Source: Streptomyces alfalfae (GTDB lineage Bacteria; Actinomycetota; Actinomycetes; Streptomycetales; Streptomycetaceae). Taken from it: a stretch of DNA of 64,000 nucleotides. Location of the stretch: contig NZ_QEXM01000040.1 of assembly GCF_004127445.1 (NCBI RefSeq), positions 184,885 to 248,884 on the forward strand, given 5' to 3'. The notes beneath the pieces are model-generated. The model was not told the origin of the DNA and searched no databases. It saw only the letters and a list, made by a program, of their open reading frames with translations. Position numbers and translations under genes: made by a program. Shown piece after piece: positions 19,864 to 28,664 of this stretch (position 1 is the stretch's first letter; the number at the start of each line of letters is the position of its first letter).

Positions 19864-19921
19864 CCGACGCCCCCCACACCTTCCCCCAGCATTTGTGAAC
19901 GTACGTAGGAGTAGTCCCCCC

Positions 19922-21187
19922 ATGCGGAAGATACTTGTCGTGGGAGCCGGTCAGTCCGGTCTCCAGATAGCCCTCGGACTCCAGGCCCAGGGGTACGAGG
20001 TCACCCTGATGTCCAACCGGACGGCGGACGAGATCCGGTCCGGGCGGGTCATGTCCACCCAGTGCATGTTCCACACCGCGCTCCAGCACGAGCGGGACAT
20101 CCAGGCGAACTTCTGGGAGGCGCAGGCCCCGAGGATCGAGGGCGTCGGCGTCTCCGTCGCGGGCCCCGACTCCTCCCCGGGTTCGAGCAGCGGATACCCC
20201 ACGCGCGCCATCGACTGGGTCGGCAAGCTCGACGGGTACGCCCAGTCCGTCGACCAGCGCGTGAAGATGGCCGGCTGGATGGAGACCTTCGCCCAGCGCG
20301 GCGGCCAGCTCGTCATCCACGGTGCGGCCGTCTCCGACCTCGACTACTTCTCGCGCACCTACGACCTGGTGCTCGTCTCGGCGGGCAAGGGCGAGCTGGT
20401 CTCGATGTTCGAGCGTGACGCCGCCCGCTCCCCGTACAGCGAGCCGCAGCGCGCCCTTGCCGTGGCCTATGTGCACGGTCTCGGCCCGCGCCCCGAGCAC
20501 CCCGAGTTCGACGCGGTGCGCTGCAACCTCGTGCCCGGCGTCGGCGAACTGTTCGTGATGCCGACGTTCACCCACACGGGCCGCGCCGACATCCTGTTCT
20601 GGGAGGGCGTGCCCGGCGGCCCGCTGGACGTCTTCCAGGGCGTCAAGGACCCCTCGGAGCACCTGGCGCTGACACTGGAACTCCTGGAGAAGTACCTGCC
20701 CTGGGAGTACGCGCGCGCCACGAAGGTCGAGCTGACCGACGCGGGCGGCACCCTCGCCGGGCGGTACGCGCCGACCGTCCGCAAGCCCGTCGGCCGGCTG
20801 CCCGGCGGCGGTCTGGTCCTCGGTGTCGCGGACGTCGTGGTCGCCAACGACCCGGTCACGGGCCAGGGCTCCAACTCGGCGTCCAAGTGCGCCGCCTCGT
20901 ACATCTCCTCCATCGTCGAGCACGGCGACAAGCCGTTCGACGAGGCCTGGATGCAGTCGGCGTTCGACCGCTACTGGGACACCGCGCAGTGGGTCACCAA
21001 GTGGACGAACGCGATGCTGGGCGCCCCGCCGCAGCACGTCCTCGACATCCTCGGCGCGGGAAGCCGCCTCCAGCCGGTGGCCGACCGCTTCGCCAACGGC
21101 TTCAATGACCCGGCCGATTTCGAGCACTTCTTCTACGACCCGGAGAAGGCCGCCGCCTACCTGGAGTCCGTGGCGGCCGGCGCCTGA
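19922..21187 (+). CDS. FAD-dependent styrene/indole monooxygenase-like oxygenase (StyA type)
   Basis: 421 residues. The N-terminal FAD dinucleotide fold begins KILVVGAGQSGLQIALGLQAQGYEV. Later parts show TQCMFHTALQHERD, a pattern of StyA-type single-component-oxygenase subunits, and a second Rossmann-like strand LVLVSAGKGELVSMFERD. Such enzymes need reduced FAD from a separate flavin reductase; none is encoded nearby. ATG 19922 follows GTAGGAG, and the gene sits 58 bp behind the conservon GTPase on the same strand, so it may be its fifth gene. The substrate is unknown. The 3' end overlaps the convergent NlpC/P60 gene by 31 bp. Confidence 0.87.
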   Translation: MRKILVVGAGQSGLQIALGLQAQGYEVTLMSNRTADEIRSGRVMSTQCMFHTALQHERDIQANFWEAQAPRIEGVGVSVAGPDSSPGSSSGYPTRAIDWVGKLDGYAQSVDQRVKMAGWMETFAQRGGQLVIHGAAVSDLDYFSRTYDLVLVSAGKGELVSMFERDAARSPYSEPQRALAVAYVHGLGPRPEHPEFDAVRCNLVPGVGELFVMPTFTHTGRADILFWEGVPGGPLDVFQGVKDPSEHLALTLELLEKYLPWEYARATKVELTDAGGTLAGRYAPTVRKPVGRLPGGGLVLGVADVVVANDPVTGQGSNSASKCAASYISSIVEHGDKPFDEAWMQSAFDRYWDTAQWVTKWTNAMLGAPPQHVLDILGAGSRLQPVADRFANGFNDPADFEHFFYDPEKAAAYLESVAAGA

Positions 21188-22326
21188 CGGTCGCGGTACC
21201 CCAGGTCGCTGCCCGAGGCGGCGCCCTGGGGCAGCCTCGGCGGGGTGTAGCCCCGCATGGCCCGGCCCGCGGGGTCGGGCCGCACCGCGCCGAGCACCGG
21301 GTTGGCGGCGATGGGCGAGACCTTGATCCGGGTGCCGGGGCGCGGCGCCTGCACGACCTTGCCGTCGCCCAGATAGATCGCCACGTGTGTGGCCTTGGGG
21401 AAGTAGACGACGAGGTCGCCGGGGCGTAGTTCGGCCAGCGGGATGTGGCGCAGCCGCTTCCACTGCTCCTGGCTGGTGCGCGGGATGTCGCGTCCCGCGC
21501 GCTGCCAGGCCTGGGAGGTGAGCCCGGAGCAGTCGAACGCGTGCGGTCCCTCGGCGCCCCACTTGTAGGGCCGCCCGATCTGCTTCACCGCGAACGTGAG
21601 GGCCTTGTGGCCGCGGCGCGAGGGCGCCCGCACGGCCGGGCCGCCGCCGAGGGCCCCGGTGGCGAGGAACCGCTTCTGGTCGTTCCGCACGCCCTTGTCC
21701 TCGGCCCGCCGCAGGGACGTGAGCTGGTCGTCGGTGAGCGAGGCGAGCAGTTCCTCGACTTCCTTGAGCTGCCGGACGACCTTGTTCCGCTGTTTCTTCT
21801 GGCGGGCCGCCAGCGCGGCCCGCTCGTCCACGGCCCGCTTGGCCGCGTCGGCCAGCGTGTCCGCCCGCCGCGCGCCGCCGGCCATGCGTTCCACGGTCGC
21901 GGCCCGGTCCGCGGCGACCCTGCCGACCACGTGCCCCTGTTCGAGTGCGAGCCGCGGGTCGCGGGCGAGGAGCAGGCGGAGGTAGGGGGAGACCTCGGCG
22001 GCCGAGGCGTTCTGGTATTGCTGCCGGGCGAGGCGGCCCGCGTCGCCCCTGCTGTCCTTGAGCGACCTCCGCGCCCTCACCAGCTCGGCCCGCAGGTCAG
22101 CGGCGTGCGCACGCTGCTTCTTCAGCTTCTCCGCGGTCGCGTTGTACTTCTCGGTGGCCTCCTCCGCGTCCCGGTAGAGCCGCTGAAGCTCCGTCAGGAG
22201 CCGGTGGACGGAGCGCGCGTCGGGGTCCGGCGCCGGCGCCGGCAGCGCCTGGACCGGGGGAGCGGCCGTGAACAGGGAGCCGACCACGGCCCCCGTGCAG
22301 ACCCAGCGCGGCAGCTTGCCTGACAC
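21157..22326 (-). CDS. Secreted NlpC/P60 peptidoglycan endopeptidase with coiled-coil
   Basis: 389 residues from GTG with GGAGG seven bases upstream. The signal peptide is about 1-28 (ending VQALPA). A long coiled-coil (about 38-200, with many KLKKQRAHAADLRAEL-type heptads) is followed by the NlpC/P60 domain (about 240-355), with the catalytic Cys in HAFDCSGLTSQAW near 265, His in THVAIYLGDG near 312 and PGDLVVYF between them. It should cleave D-Glu to mDAP-type stem-peptide bonds in the wall. The coiled coil resembles RipA-type regulatory domains. The leader RNA is strongly structured. Confidence 0.93.
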   Translation of the reverse strand: MSGKLPRWVCTGAVVGSLFTAAPPVQALPAPAPDPDARSVHRLLTELQRLYRDAEEATEKYNATAEKLKKQRAHAADLRAELVRARRSLKDSRGDAGRLARQQYQNASAAEVSPYLRLLLARDPRLALEQGHVVGRVAADRAATVERMAGGARRADTLADAAKRAVDERAALAARQKKQRNKVVRQLKEVEELLASLTDDQLTSLRRAEDKGVRNDQKRFLATGALGGGPAVRAPSRRGHKALTFAVKQIGRPYKWGAEGPHAFDCSGLTSQAWQRAGRDIPRTSQEQWKRLRHIPLAELRPGDLVVYFPKATHVAIYLGDGKVVQAPRPGTRIKVSPIAANPVLGAVRPDPAGRAMRGYTPPRLPQGAASGSDLGYRDRQAPAATDSR

Positions 22327-22338
22327 CTCATCACCTCC

Positions 22339-22425
22339 GGTGCGCGGGCGGTCCTTCCGCCGCGCACCGCGAGCATCGGGCCGACTTCCCGGTTCCGCCT
22401 CCGGAGGCGTCCCGTCGGCCCAAGG
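22339..22425 (-). promoter_or_regulatory. Structured leader upstream of the NlpC/P60 gene
   Basis: Read as RNA (minus strand), GGGCCGAC pairs with GTCGGCCC and encloses a GCCTCC/GGAGGC hairpin and a GAACCGGGAA stretch. A second stem, GGTGCGCGGCGG/CCGCCCGCGCACC, ends about 13 bases before the GTG. In actinobacteria, genes of this family often carry c-di-AMP (ydaO) riboswitches. I do not see the GGGGTGAA hallmark, so the class is undecided. Confidence 0.4.
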
Positions 22426-22465
22426 AGATCACCCGTCCAGGGTGTGACGGCGTGTCGGCTTGCGG

Positions 22466-22744
22466 TCAGGCGGCCGGGCCGGAGGGCTTGGACCACGGCC
22501 ATTTCAGGCCGCCGCCCTTGTCGCCGTCCGTGTCGTACTCGTACTGCCAGCGCGCCGTCAGCGAGAACCGCCGACCGGTCGCCGCGGGCGCCCTGCGGTA
22601 GACCAGGACGGTCGGGGGGCCGCCCGCGTCGTCGGGGACGGGCACGCGGTACACCTTCGGCGGGTGCCCGGTCGGCCCGAGCAGCACCGGGAGCACCCGG
22701 CCGTCCAGGGGGCCGCCCACGAAGGGGGTCTCTTCGCTCTTCAC
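22466..22744 (-). CDS. Conserved hypothetical small protein
   Basis: 92 residues from GTG at 22742-22744 with no clear ribosome site. Features are FVGGPLDGRVLPV near the N-terminus, YRVPVPDD, VYRRAP and a C-terminal WQYEYDTDGDKGGGLKWPW. The GGPLDG start resembles small phage- and actinobacteria-associated proteins that I cannot name. There is no signal peptide or membrane helix, and the acidic/aromatic composition suggests a soluble beta-rich fold. Confidence 0.6.
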   Translation of the reverse strand: MKSEETPFVGGPLDGRVLPVLLGPTGHPPKVYRVPVPDDAGGPPTVLVYRRAPAATGRRFSLTARWQYEYDTDGDKGGGLKWPWSKPSGPAA

Positions 22745-22778
22745 GCCACCAGTGTCACACCACGGCGGGCGCGGGCCT

Positions 22779-23504
22779 TCACAGCAGGTGGGCCGCGTCG
22801 GTGACCACGGGCAGCACCCGCCTCGCGAGCCCGCCCGCGGGGCCGTCGGGCGTCTCCATGGGGAGCGCCCACCGCACCACGCCGGCCGTCTGCGGGTCGC
22901 GTCCCGCCGTCGTGACGAGCACCGCCATGAACTGCTCGACGAGCATGTCCCGCAGCTCGTCCAGCGGCGGCTGCTTCCCCGCGTCCAGCCAGATCAGCGA
23001 GGCCGCCTCGACCGCGGTGATCCACATCCGCACGGTCATCCGGAGCGAGGGGCCCGGCTCCACCACGTCCAGGTGGGCCAGGATGTGCTCGGCCGCGGCC
23101 CGGCGGACCCCGTCCACGATGGCGGTGGTCCGGGAGGTCTCCACCACGCTGCCGCCCTGGAGCAGCGCGCTGAACCCGGCGTCGTGCCCGTCCACGAAGG
23201 CCAGGTACCGGTCGAGCGCCCGCGAGAGCCGCTGGGTGAGCGGGCCCCGCGGCGGCTCGGCGAAGCACTGCTCCAGCTCGTCGGCCGCGGAGCGCAGCGC
23301 GGCCTCGTACAACTGCTGCTTGCCGCCGGGGAAGTAGCGGTAGACGAGCGGCCGTGAGACCCCGGCGGCCTCCGCGACGTCGTCGAGGTTGACCTCTTCG
23401 GGCGCGCGGTGCGCGAAGAGGGACAGGGCTGACTCCAGGAGCTGCCGCCGCCGCGCTTCGACGCTGAGGCGGCGGTACGCGGGGGTGGTGGCCGGCGTCG
23501 TCAT
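22779..23504 (-). CDS. TetR-family transcriptional regulator
   Basis: 241 residues. The N-terminal helix-turn-helix (about 12-60) reads RRQLLESALSLFAHRAPEEVNLDDVAEAAGVSRPLVYRYFPGGKQQLYEAAL. A long helical ligand domain (about 70-240) follows. It lies 31 bp downstream of the AurF-like diiron gene on the same strand and close to the divergent ferritin-like gene, which makes these its probable targets; similar regulators control lipid or oxygenase genes. Confidence 0.92.
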   Translation of the reverse strand: MTTPATTPAYRRLSVEARRRQLLESALSLFAHRAPEEVNLDDVAEAAGVSRPLVYRYFPGGKQQLYEAALRSAADELEQCFAEPPRGPLTQRLSRALDRYLAFVDGHDAGFSALLQGGSVVETSRTTAIVDGVRRAAAEHILAHLDVVEPGPSLRMTVRMWITAVEAASLIWLDAGKQPPLDELRDMLVEQFMAVLVTTAGRDPQTAGVVRWALPMETPDGPAGGLARRVLPVVTDAAHLL

Positions 23505-23535
23505 ACCCCGCAGCGTAGCCGGGGGCCGCGGGCGG

Positions 23536-24474
23536 TCAGGCGAGCAGTCCCGAGGACCGCCAGAGCCGCCGGCCGAGGCCCTGCATGAGCCCGATGTCGT
23601 CGAGGAAGTCGGTGAGCCGCTTCGCCCCGGCCTGCATGATCTCCCTGCGGTGGCCGCTGGCCTTCACCTGGGCGACGGCCGCCCGCCGGTCGAGGCCGAC
23701 GTTCGTGTACACCTCGGGGTTGACGAAGGCGACGGAGAAGACCCGCGCGGCCTCCCCGGCGCTGAGGCTGGTCAGCTGCCGCTCCCAGCGGGGCGCGGTC
23801 GCCATCTGCCGCCGCAGCTCCTCACGCGCGTACCGCACGTGCCTGGCCTCCTCGACCACATGGATACGGGTCACCCCGCGCACCAGCGTCTGGACGCGCT
23901 CGTCGGGGAAGGTGAGCCGCTGCATCCAGTCGAGGATCTCCTCGCCGAGGAGCGTGCAGGCGAAGGAGCCGGGCGTCGTGGAGACGGTCTTCAGGACCCG
24001 CGCGAGGTTGTGGTCGAGGCGCGAGACGGGGTACGCCGGCGCCCCGCCCTTGTGGATCATGCGCGCGAACATCATCGAGTGGCGGCACTCGTCGGCGATC
24101 TCGGTGAGCGCGTAGCGGACGTGCGCGCTGGTCAGCGACTTGTCGTAGATGTGGCGCACGAGGAGCTGCATCAGGATGACCTCGAACCAGATGCCCAGCG
24201 AGGCGAGGGACGCGGCCTCGTGACGGGCGAGGTCGAAGCGCTGCTCCTCGGACATCCGCTCCCACATCGGGGTGTCGTAGAGCGAGACGAGTTCCGGCGG
24301 CCAGAACCACTTGCCCTCTTCGAGCGGTGCGTCCCAGTCGAGGTCCCTGTCGGGGTCGAAGGAGTGCTTCGCGGACGACTCCAGGAGCCGGAGGGCGGTC
24401 TGTTCCCGGTCCCTGAGCGGGCCGAGCGCGTCCCGCAGCCCCTGGAGCGAGACGTCTTCCGGCACGGTCGTCAT
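23536..24474 (-). CDS. AurF-type diiron oxygenase family protein
   Basis: 312 residues, mostly helical. Likely iron ligands are visible as ADECRHSMMF (ExxH), LGEEILDW and HVVEEARHVRYA (ExxRH), the pattern of the p-aminobenzoate N-oxygenase (AurF) superfamily. N-terminal WFWPPELVSLYDTPMWERMSEEQR is also typical. Housekeeping-located Streptomyces members have no known substrate; fatty-acid or amine oxidation is possible. It probably forms an operon with the tetR gene and is divergent from a second diiron gene 146 bp away. Confidence 0.85.
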   Translation of the reverse strand: MTTVPEDVSLQGLRDALGPLRDREQTALRLLESSAKHSFDPDRDLDWDAPLEEGKWFWPPELVSLYDTPMWERMSEEQRFDLARHEAASLASLGIWFEVILMQLLVRHIYDKSLTSAHVRYALTEIADECRHSMMFARMIHKGGAPAYPVSRLDHNLARVLKTVSTTPGSFACTLLGEEILDWMQRLTFPDERVQTLVRGVTRIHVVEEARHVRYAREELRRQMATAPRWERQLTSLSAGEAARVFSVAFVNPEVYTNVGLDRRAAVAQVKASGHRREIMQAGAKRLTDFLDDIGLMQGLGRRLWRSSGLLA

Positions 24475-24620
24475 GGCGGGTACCTGCCTTGTCGTCGGTG
24501 AGGCGCCGGAGACGGGGGTTACCGGCGGTCATCTCTTATGAGACTGCCTGTCAGCAAGGGCGTCAATCCCTCGCGCGCGACTTGTTGACCCTGTGTCCAG
24601 GAGCGTGTGAGCCTGCCTGT

Positions 24621-25727
24621 ATGGCGACGCATGAGCTCTACACCAAGCCACCCGGAGAGCCCAACTGGCAGATCCCGTCGGCCGGTTCGGCCCGGCTCAG
24701 CTGGGAGTACGACGAAGGGCGCGACCGCCTCCTCGCCCTCTACCAGAAGGGCAAGGACAAGCAGTGGGACGGCGCCACGCGCATCGACTGGGACCTGGAG
24801 GTCGACCCGCTCGACCCCCTCGGCGCCCCCGACGAGTCACTGGCGCTGCACGGCACCCCCCACTGGGCGAAGATGACGGAACGGGACAAGGGCGAGCTGC
24901 GCAAGCACTACGCCTCCTGGCAGTTCAGCCAGTTCCTCCACGGCGAGCAGGGCGCGATGGTGTGCGCGGCGCGCATCGTGGAGTCGGCGCCCGACCTGGA
25001 CGCGAAGTTCTACTCCGCGACCCAGACCATGGACGAGGCCCGGCACGCCGAGATCTACGGCCGCTTCCTGCACGAGAAGATCGGCATGCTCTATCCCGTC
25101 GACGACAACCTCCGCTCGCTCCTCGACGACACCCTGCGCGACTCCCGCTGGGACATGCCCTACCTCGGCATGCAGGTCCTCATCGAGGGCCTCGCGCTCG
25201 CCGCGTTCGGCATGATCCGCGACACCACGACCAAGCCGCTGCCGCAGCAGATCCTCGCGTACGTGATGCAGGACGAGGCCCGGCACGTCGCCTTCGGGCG
25301 GATGGCGCTGCGCGACCACTACAAGCAGCTCACGGACGCGGAGCTGCGCGAGCGCGAGGAGTTCGTCATCGAGGGCTGCTCCCTCATGCGCGACCGGCTG
25401 CGCGGGGTCGAGGTCCTGGAGAACTTCGGCGTCCCCAGGGCGCAGGCCGAGGAGTACAGCGAGCAGTCCGAGTTCCTCGCGCTCTTCCGGCAGCTGCTCT
25501 TCAGCCGCATCGTGCCCTGCGTCAAGGACATCGGCCTGTGGGGCAAACGCCTCCAGCAGGCGTACGTGGACATGGGCGTCTTCGAGATGGGCGACCACAA
25601 CCTCGACCAGCTCATGCTCCAGGACGAGGAGATCGCCGAGAAGCTGGACGCGGAGCGCTTCGCGGCCGAGGAGCACGCGCGCGTGACCGAGGTGGCAGAG
25701 ACCATCGCCGCGGGCGGCGACGGATAG
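24621..25727 (+). CDS. Ferritin-like diiron-domain protein (R2/desaturase-like)
   Basis: 368 residues from ATG 24621. The helical bundle carries FLHGEQGAMVCAAR, QTMDEARHAEIYGRFL (ExxRH), VLIEGLALAAF and YVMQDEARHVAFGRMAL (ExxRH), six likely Glu/His ligands of a ferritin/R2-like diiron centre. Nearest families are acyl-ACP desaturase-like or R2-like oxidases; the reaction is unknown. It is divergent from the AurF-like gene, and both are likely under the neighbouring TetR regulator. The upstream region holds imperfect inverted sequence around 24534-24560. Confidence 0.85.
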   Translation: MATHELYTKPPGEPNWQIPSAGSARLSWEYDEGRDRLLALYQKGKDKQWDGATRIDWDLEVDPLDPLGAPDESLALHGTPHWAKMTERDKGELRKHYASWQFSQFLHGEQGAMVCAARIVESAPDLDAKFYSATQTMDEARHAEIYGRFLHEKIGMLYPVDDNLRSLLDDTLRDSRWDMPYLGMQVLIEGLALAAFGMIRDTTTKPLPQQILAYVMQDEARHVAFGRMALRDHYKQLTDAELREREEFVIEGCSLMRDRLRGVEVLENFGVPRAQAEEYSEQSEFLALFRQLLFSRIVPCVKDIGLWGKRLQQAYVDMGVFEMGDHNLDQLMLQDEEIAEKLDAERFAAEEHARVTEVAETIAAGGDG

Positions 25728-25746
25728 CGGCGACCGCGCGGACCGC

Positions 25747-27228
25747 TCAGGGACCGCCGTCCGCGTCCGCCGCCGCCTTCAGGGCCGCCTCCATCACGGC
25801 CCTGGCGATCGGCGCCGCGCTGCCGCCGCCGCTGATGTCACCGCGGTCCGCCGCCGCGTCCTCGATCACCACCGCCACCGCCACCGAGGGCTCGATGTCG
25901 CCCGGCGCCTGCGCCCAGGAGATGAACCACGCGTACGGCGTCCCGTTGTTGTCGACGCCGTGCTGCGCCGTGCCCGTCTTGCCGCCGACAACCACCCCGG
26001 GGATGGCGGCGTTGGCCCCCGTGCCCTTCTCGACGACGTCCGTCATCAGCTCCCGCAGCCGCATGGCGGTCGCCGGGTGCATCGCCTGGCGCAGGGTGCG
26101 CTGCCCCGTGGTGGCGACGAGGTCGCCGTCGTCCGTGGTCGTCCGGTCCACCAGGTGCGGGGCCCGGACCGAGCCGCCGTTCGCGACGGCCGCCGAGACC
26201 ATCGCCATCTGCAGCGGCGTCGCCCGCGTGTCGTACTGCCCGATGGCCGAGAGCGCGAGCTGCGCCTTGTCCAGGGAGGTGTCGAAGTTACTGCGCGCCA
26301 CGGCGGAGGGGATGCGCAGGTCCGCGTCGTTGAATCCGAAGTTCCGCGCGGTGCGGACCATCGGTTCGAGCCCCGTGTCCACCCCGAGCTTGGCGAAGAC
26401 CGTGTTGCACGACCACTGGAACGCCTGCCGCAGCGAGGCGTCCGCGCAGCCGTCCCCCTCGTTCGTGAGCCGCGTACGGGTGCCGGGCAGCGTGTACGGG
26501 TCGGGGGACCTGGTCGGCGCGTCCAGATCCGTCACGGTCCCCGAGTCGAGCGCGGCGGCGGCCGTGACCACCTTGAACGTCGACCCCGGCGGATAGGTCC
26601 TGCGGATCGCGCGGTTCAGCATCGGCTTCTCACGGGCGCGGTTCAGCTCGGCCCAGGAGTCCGCCACCGCCGAGCCGGTGCCCGACAGCCGCTCCGGATC
26701 GTACGAGGGGGCGCTGACCAGGGCGAGGATCTTCCCCGTCGAGGGTTCGAGCGCGGCGACCGCGCCCCGCTTGCCGCCGAGACCGGAGAAGGCGGCGCGC
26801 TGCACCGCCGCCCTGATGGTGGTCCGCACCTCGCCGCCCGGACTCCGTGCCCGCGTCAGGTCGTTCCAGAGCGGCAGCGGGGCGAGCATCGGATCGGTGC
26901 CGGACAGGAGACCGTCCTCGGCTTCCTCGAGGAGGGAGGTGCCGTAGACCTGCGAGGCGAAGCCGGTCACGGGCGCGTACAACGGGCCGTTGGCGTAGGT
27001 GCGTTCGTAGCGGAGCTGCTCCCCGGTGTCCTTGGAGCCGGTGACCGGGCGCCCGTCGACCAGGATGTCGCCGCGCGGCTGGCCGAAGCGGGCGATGGGC
27101 ACGCGCCGGTTGGCGGGGTTGGTCTCCAGGGACCCGGCCTCGACGAGCTGGACGCGGACGGCGTTGACGAGCAGGGCGGCGAGCAGCAGCGCGCAGAGCA
27201 CGGCGGCGTGCCGGATGTGCCGGGTCAC
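25747..27228 (-). CDS. Class B penicillin-binding protein (transpeptidase, PbpA type)
   Basis: 493 residues from GTG at 27226-27228, which overlaps the stop of the SEDS gene (GTGA). One N-terminal membrane anchor (about 7-24) precedes a pedestal region. The transpeptidase domain shows the active Ser in PPGSTFKV near 213, the SxN motif WSCNTVF near 272 and KTGTA near 413. It cross-links peptidoglycan stems outside the membrane with its SEDS polymerase partner encoded directly upstream. At 493 residues it is short, as in PbpA/FtsI-like paralogues of actinobacteria. Confidence 0.95.
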   Translation of the reverse strand: MTRHIRHAAVLCALLLAALLVNAVRVQLVEAGSLETNPANRRVPIARFGQPRGDILVDGRPVTGSKDTGEQLRYERTYANGPLYAPVTGFASQVYGTSLLEEAEDGLLSGTDPMLAPLPLWNDLTRARSPGGEVRTTIRAAVQRAAFSGLGGKRGAVAALEPSTGKILALVSAPSYDPERLSGTGSAVADSWAELNRAREKPMLNRAIRRTYPPGSTFKVVTAAAALDSGTVTDLDAPTRSPDPYTLPGTRTRLTNEGDGCADASLRQAFQWSCNTVFAKLGVDTGLEPMVRTARNFGFNDADLRIPSAVARSNFDTSLDKAQLALSAIGQYDTRATPLQMAMVSAAVANGGSVRAPHLVDRTTTDDGDLVATTGQRTLRQAMHPATAMRLRELMTDVVEKGTGANAAIPGVVVGGKTGTAQHGVDNNGTPYAWFISWAQAPGDIEPSVAVAVVIEDAAADRGDISGGGSAAPIARAVMEAALKAAADADGGP

Positions 27229-28589
27229 CCGCCCTCCCGGGCCGCGAGCCGTCCGCGGGCCGAGTCGCTGACCCGGATGAGCAGCGCCACGATGATCCAG
27301 TTGGTGACGACCGACGAACCGCCCTGCGCGAGGAACGGCATCGCCATGCCGGTGAGCGGGATGAGCCCCATCACGCCGCCCGCGATGACGAAGACCTGGA
27401 GGGCGATGATCGTGGCGAGCCCGATCGCGAGCAGCTGCCCGAAGGGGTCGCGCACGTCGAGCCCGGCGCGGTAGCCGCGCTCGACGAGCAGGGCGTAGAG
27501 GACGAAGACCGCGCAGAGGCCCGCGAGCCCCAGCTCCTCGCCCGCCGTGGCCAGGATGAAGTCGGACTTCGCGGCGAAGCCGATGAGGATGGAGTGGCCG
27601 CTGCCGAGCCCGGCGCCGAGCATCCCGCCGGCGGCGAACGCGAAGAGGGACTGGGCCAGTTGATTGGGCCCCGCGCCCGCGTCGATCGAGGCGAACGGGT
27701 CGAGCCAGTCCTGGACGCGGCCGTGCACGTGCGGTTCGAACGAGCCGACGGCGTACGCGCCGAGCGCCGCGAGCAGCAGGCCGACCGCGATCCAGCCGGT
27801 GCGGCCCGTGGCGACGTACAGGAGGGTCACGAAGAGGCCGAAGAAGAGCAGGGAGGTGCCGAGGTCGCGCTCCAGGACCAGGACGCCGACGCTCAGCAGC
27901 CAGATCGCGACGACGGGCCCGAGCACGCGTCCGGTGGGCAGGTGCAGGCGGGTGAACCGCAGGACGGTGCGGCCGGCGCCGGCGAGGGCGCCGCGGTTGG
28001 CCGCCAGGTAGCTGGCGAAGAAGACGGCGAGCAGGACCTTGGCGAACTCGCCCGGCTGGATGGAGAGTCCGCCGAACCTGATCCAGATGCGGGCGCCGTT
28101 CACGGCGGGGAAGAAGATCGGCACGATCATCAGGGCCAGCGCGGCGACGACGGAGACGTAGGCGTAGCGCTGGAGCAGCCGGTGGTCGCGCAGCAGGAGC
28201 ACGACGGTAATGAAGAGCGCGACGCCGGCGGTGGACCAGATGAGCTGGGCGGGCGCGGCCTCGTCGTGCGGTGTCTCCAGGTCGAGACGGTAGATGAGCA
28301 CCAGGCCGAGCCCGTTGAGGAGCACCGCGATGGGCAGCGGCAGCGGATCGGCGTACGGGGCGCGGAGCCGGACGGCGAGGTGCGCGAGGAGGGCGAGCAG
28401 TCCGAGCCCGGCGCCGTACCCCGCGGCGCCGGGTGGGACGGAGCCGTGTCTGGCCAGGCCGACGGCGCAGTAGCCGTACACGCAGAGCAGGACGGCGAGG
28501 ACGAGCAGGGCCAGTTCGGCGCCGCGGCGCCGGGGGACACGGGCGGCGGGCACCGTGGGGGGTGCGGAGGCCACGCGTGTTCCGGTCAT
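27225..28589 (-). CDS. SEDS-family peptidoglycan glycosyltransferase (FtsW/RodA/SpoVE)
   Basis: 454 residues with about ten membrane helices (first at about 26-45). The SEDS signature is visible: LSIQPGEFAKV, ERDLGTSLLFFG with the catalytic-Asp region, SHSILIGFAAKSDFILATAGEELG and the C-terminal GVMGLIPLTGMAMPFLAQGGSSVVTNW. It polymerises lipid II and works with the coupled class B PBP. Streptomyces encodes several such pairs; the PBP arrangement suggests a growth or sporulation-wall pair rather than the dcw-cluster FtsW. Confidence 0.94.
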   Translation of the reverse strand: MTGTRVASAPPTVPAARVPRRRGAELALLVLAVLLCVYGYCAVGLARHGSVPPGAAGYGAGLGLLALLAHLAVRLRAPYADPLPLPIAVLLNGLGLVLIYRLDLETPHDEAAPAQLIWSTAGVALFITVVLLLRDHRLLQRYAYVSVVAALALMIVPIFFPAVNGARIWIRFGGLSIQPGEFAKVLLAVFFASYLAANRGALAGAGRTVLRFTRLHLPTGRVLGPVVAIWLLSVGVLVLERDLGTSLLFFGLFVTLLYVATGRTGWIAVGLLLAALGAYAVGSFEPHVHGRVQDWLDPFASIDAGAGPNQLAQSLFAFAAGGMLGAGLGSGHSILIGFAAKSDFILATAGEELGLAGLCAVFVLYALLVERGYRAGLDVRDPFGQLLAIGLATIIALQVFVIAGGVMGLIPLTGMAMPFLAQGGSSVVTNWIIVALLIRVSDSARGRLAAREGG

Positions 28590-28664
28590 GCCGGGAACGT
28601 AGCAAGCGACGAGCCCTGAAGTCCGTTTATGTCGCCTATGTCGGCCAAGTGGGGCGGGCCGCTG

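Noticed and set aside
22339..22425. Definite c-di-AMP (ydaO) riboswitch
   Set aside because: The conserved GGGGTGAA block and the expected pseudosymmetric arms are not visible; kept only as a structured leader.
25747..28605. A single 950-residue protein covering both SEDS and PBP
   Set aside because: The upstream half is the shadow frame of the SEDS gene; the PBP starts at GTG 27228, overlapping the SEDS stop.
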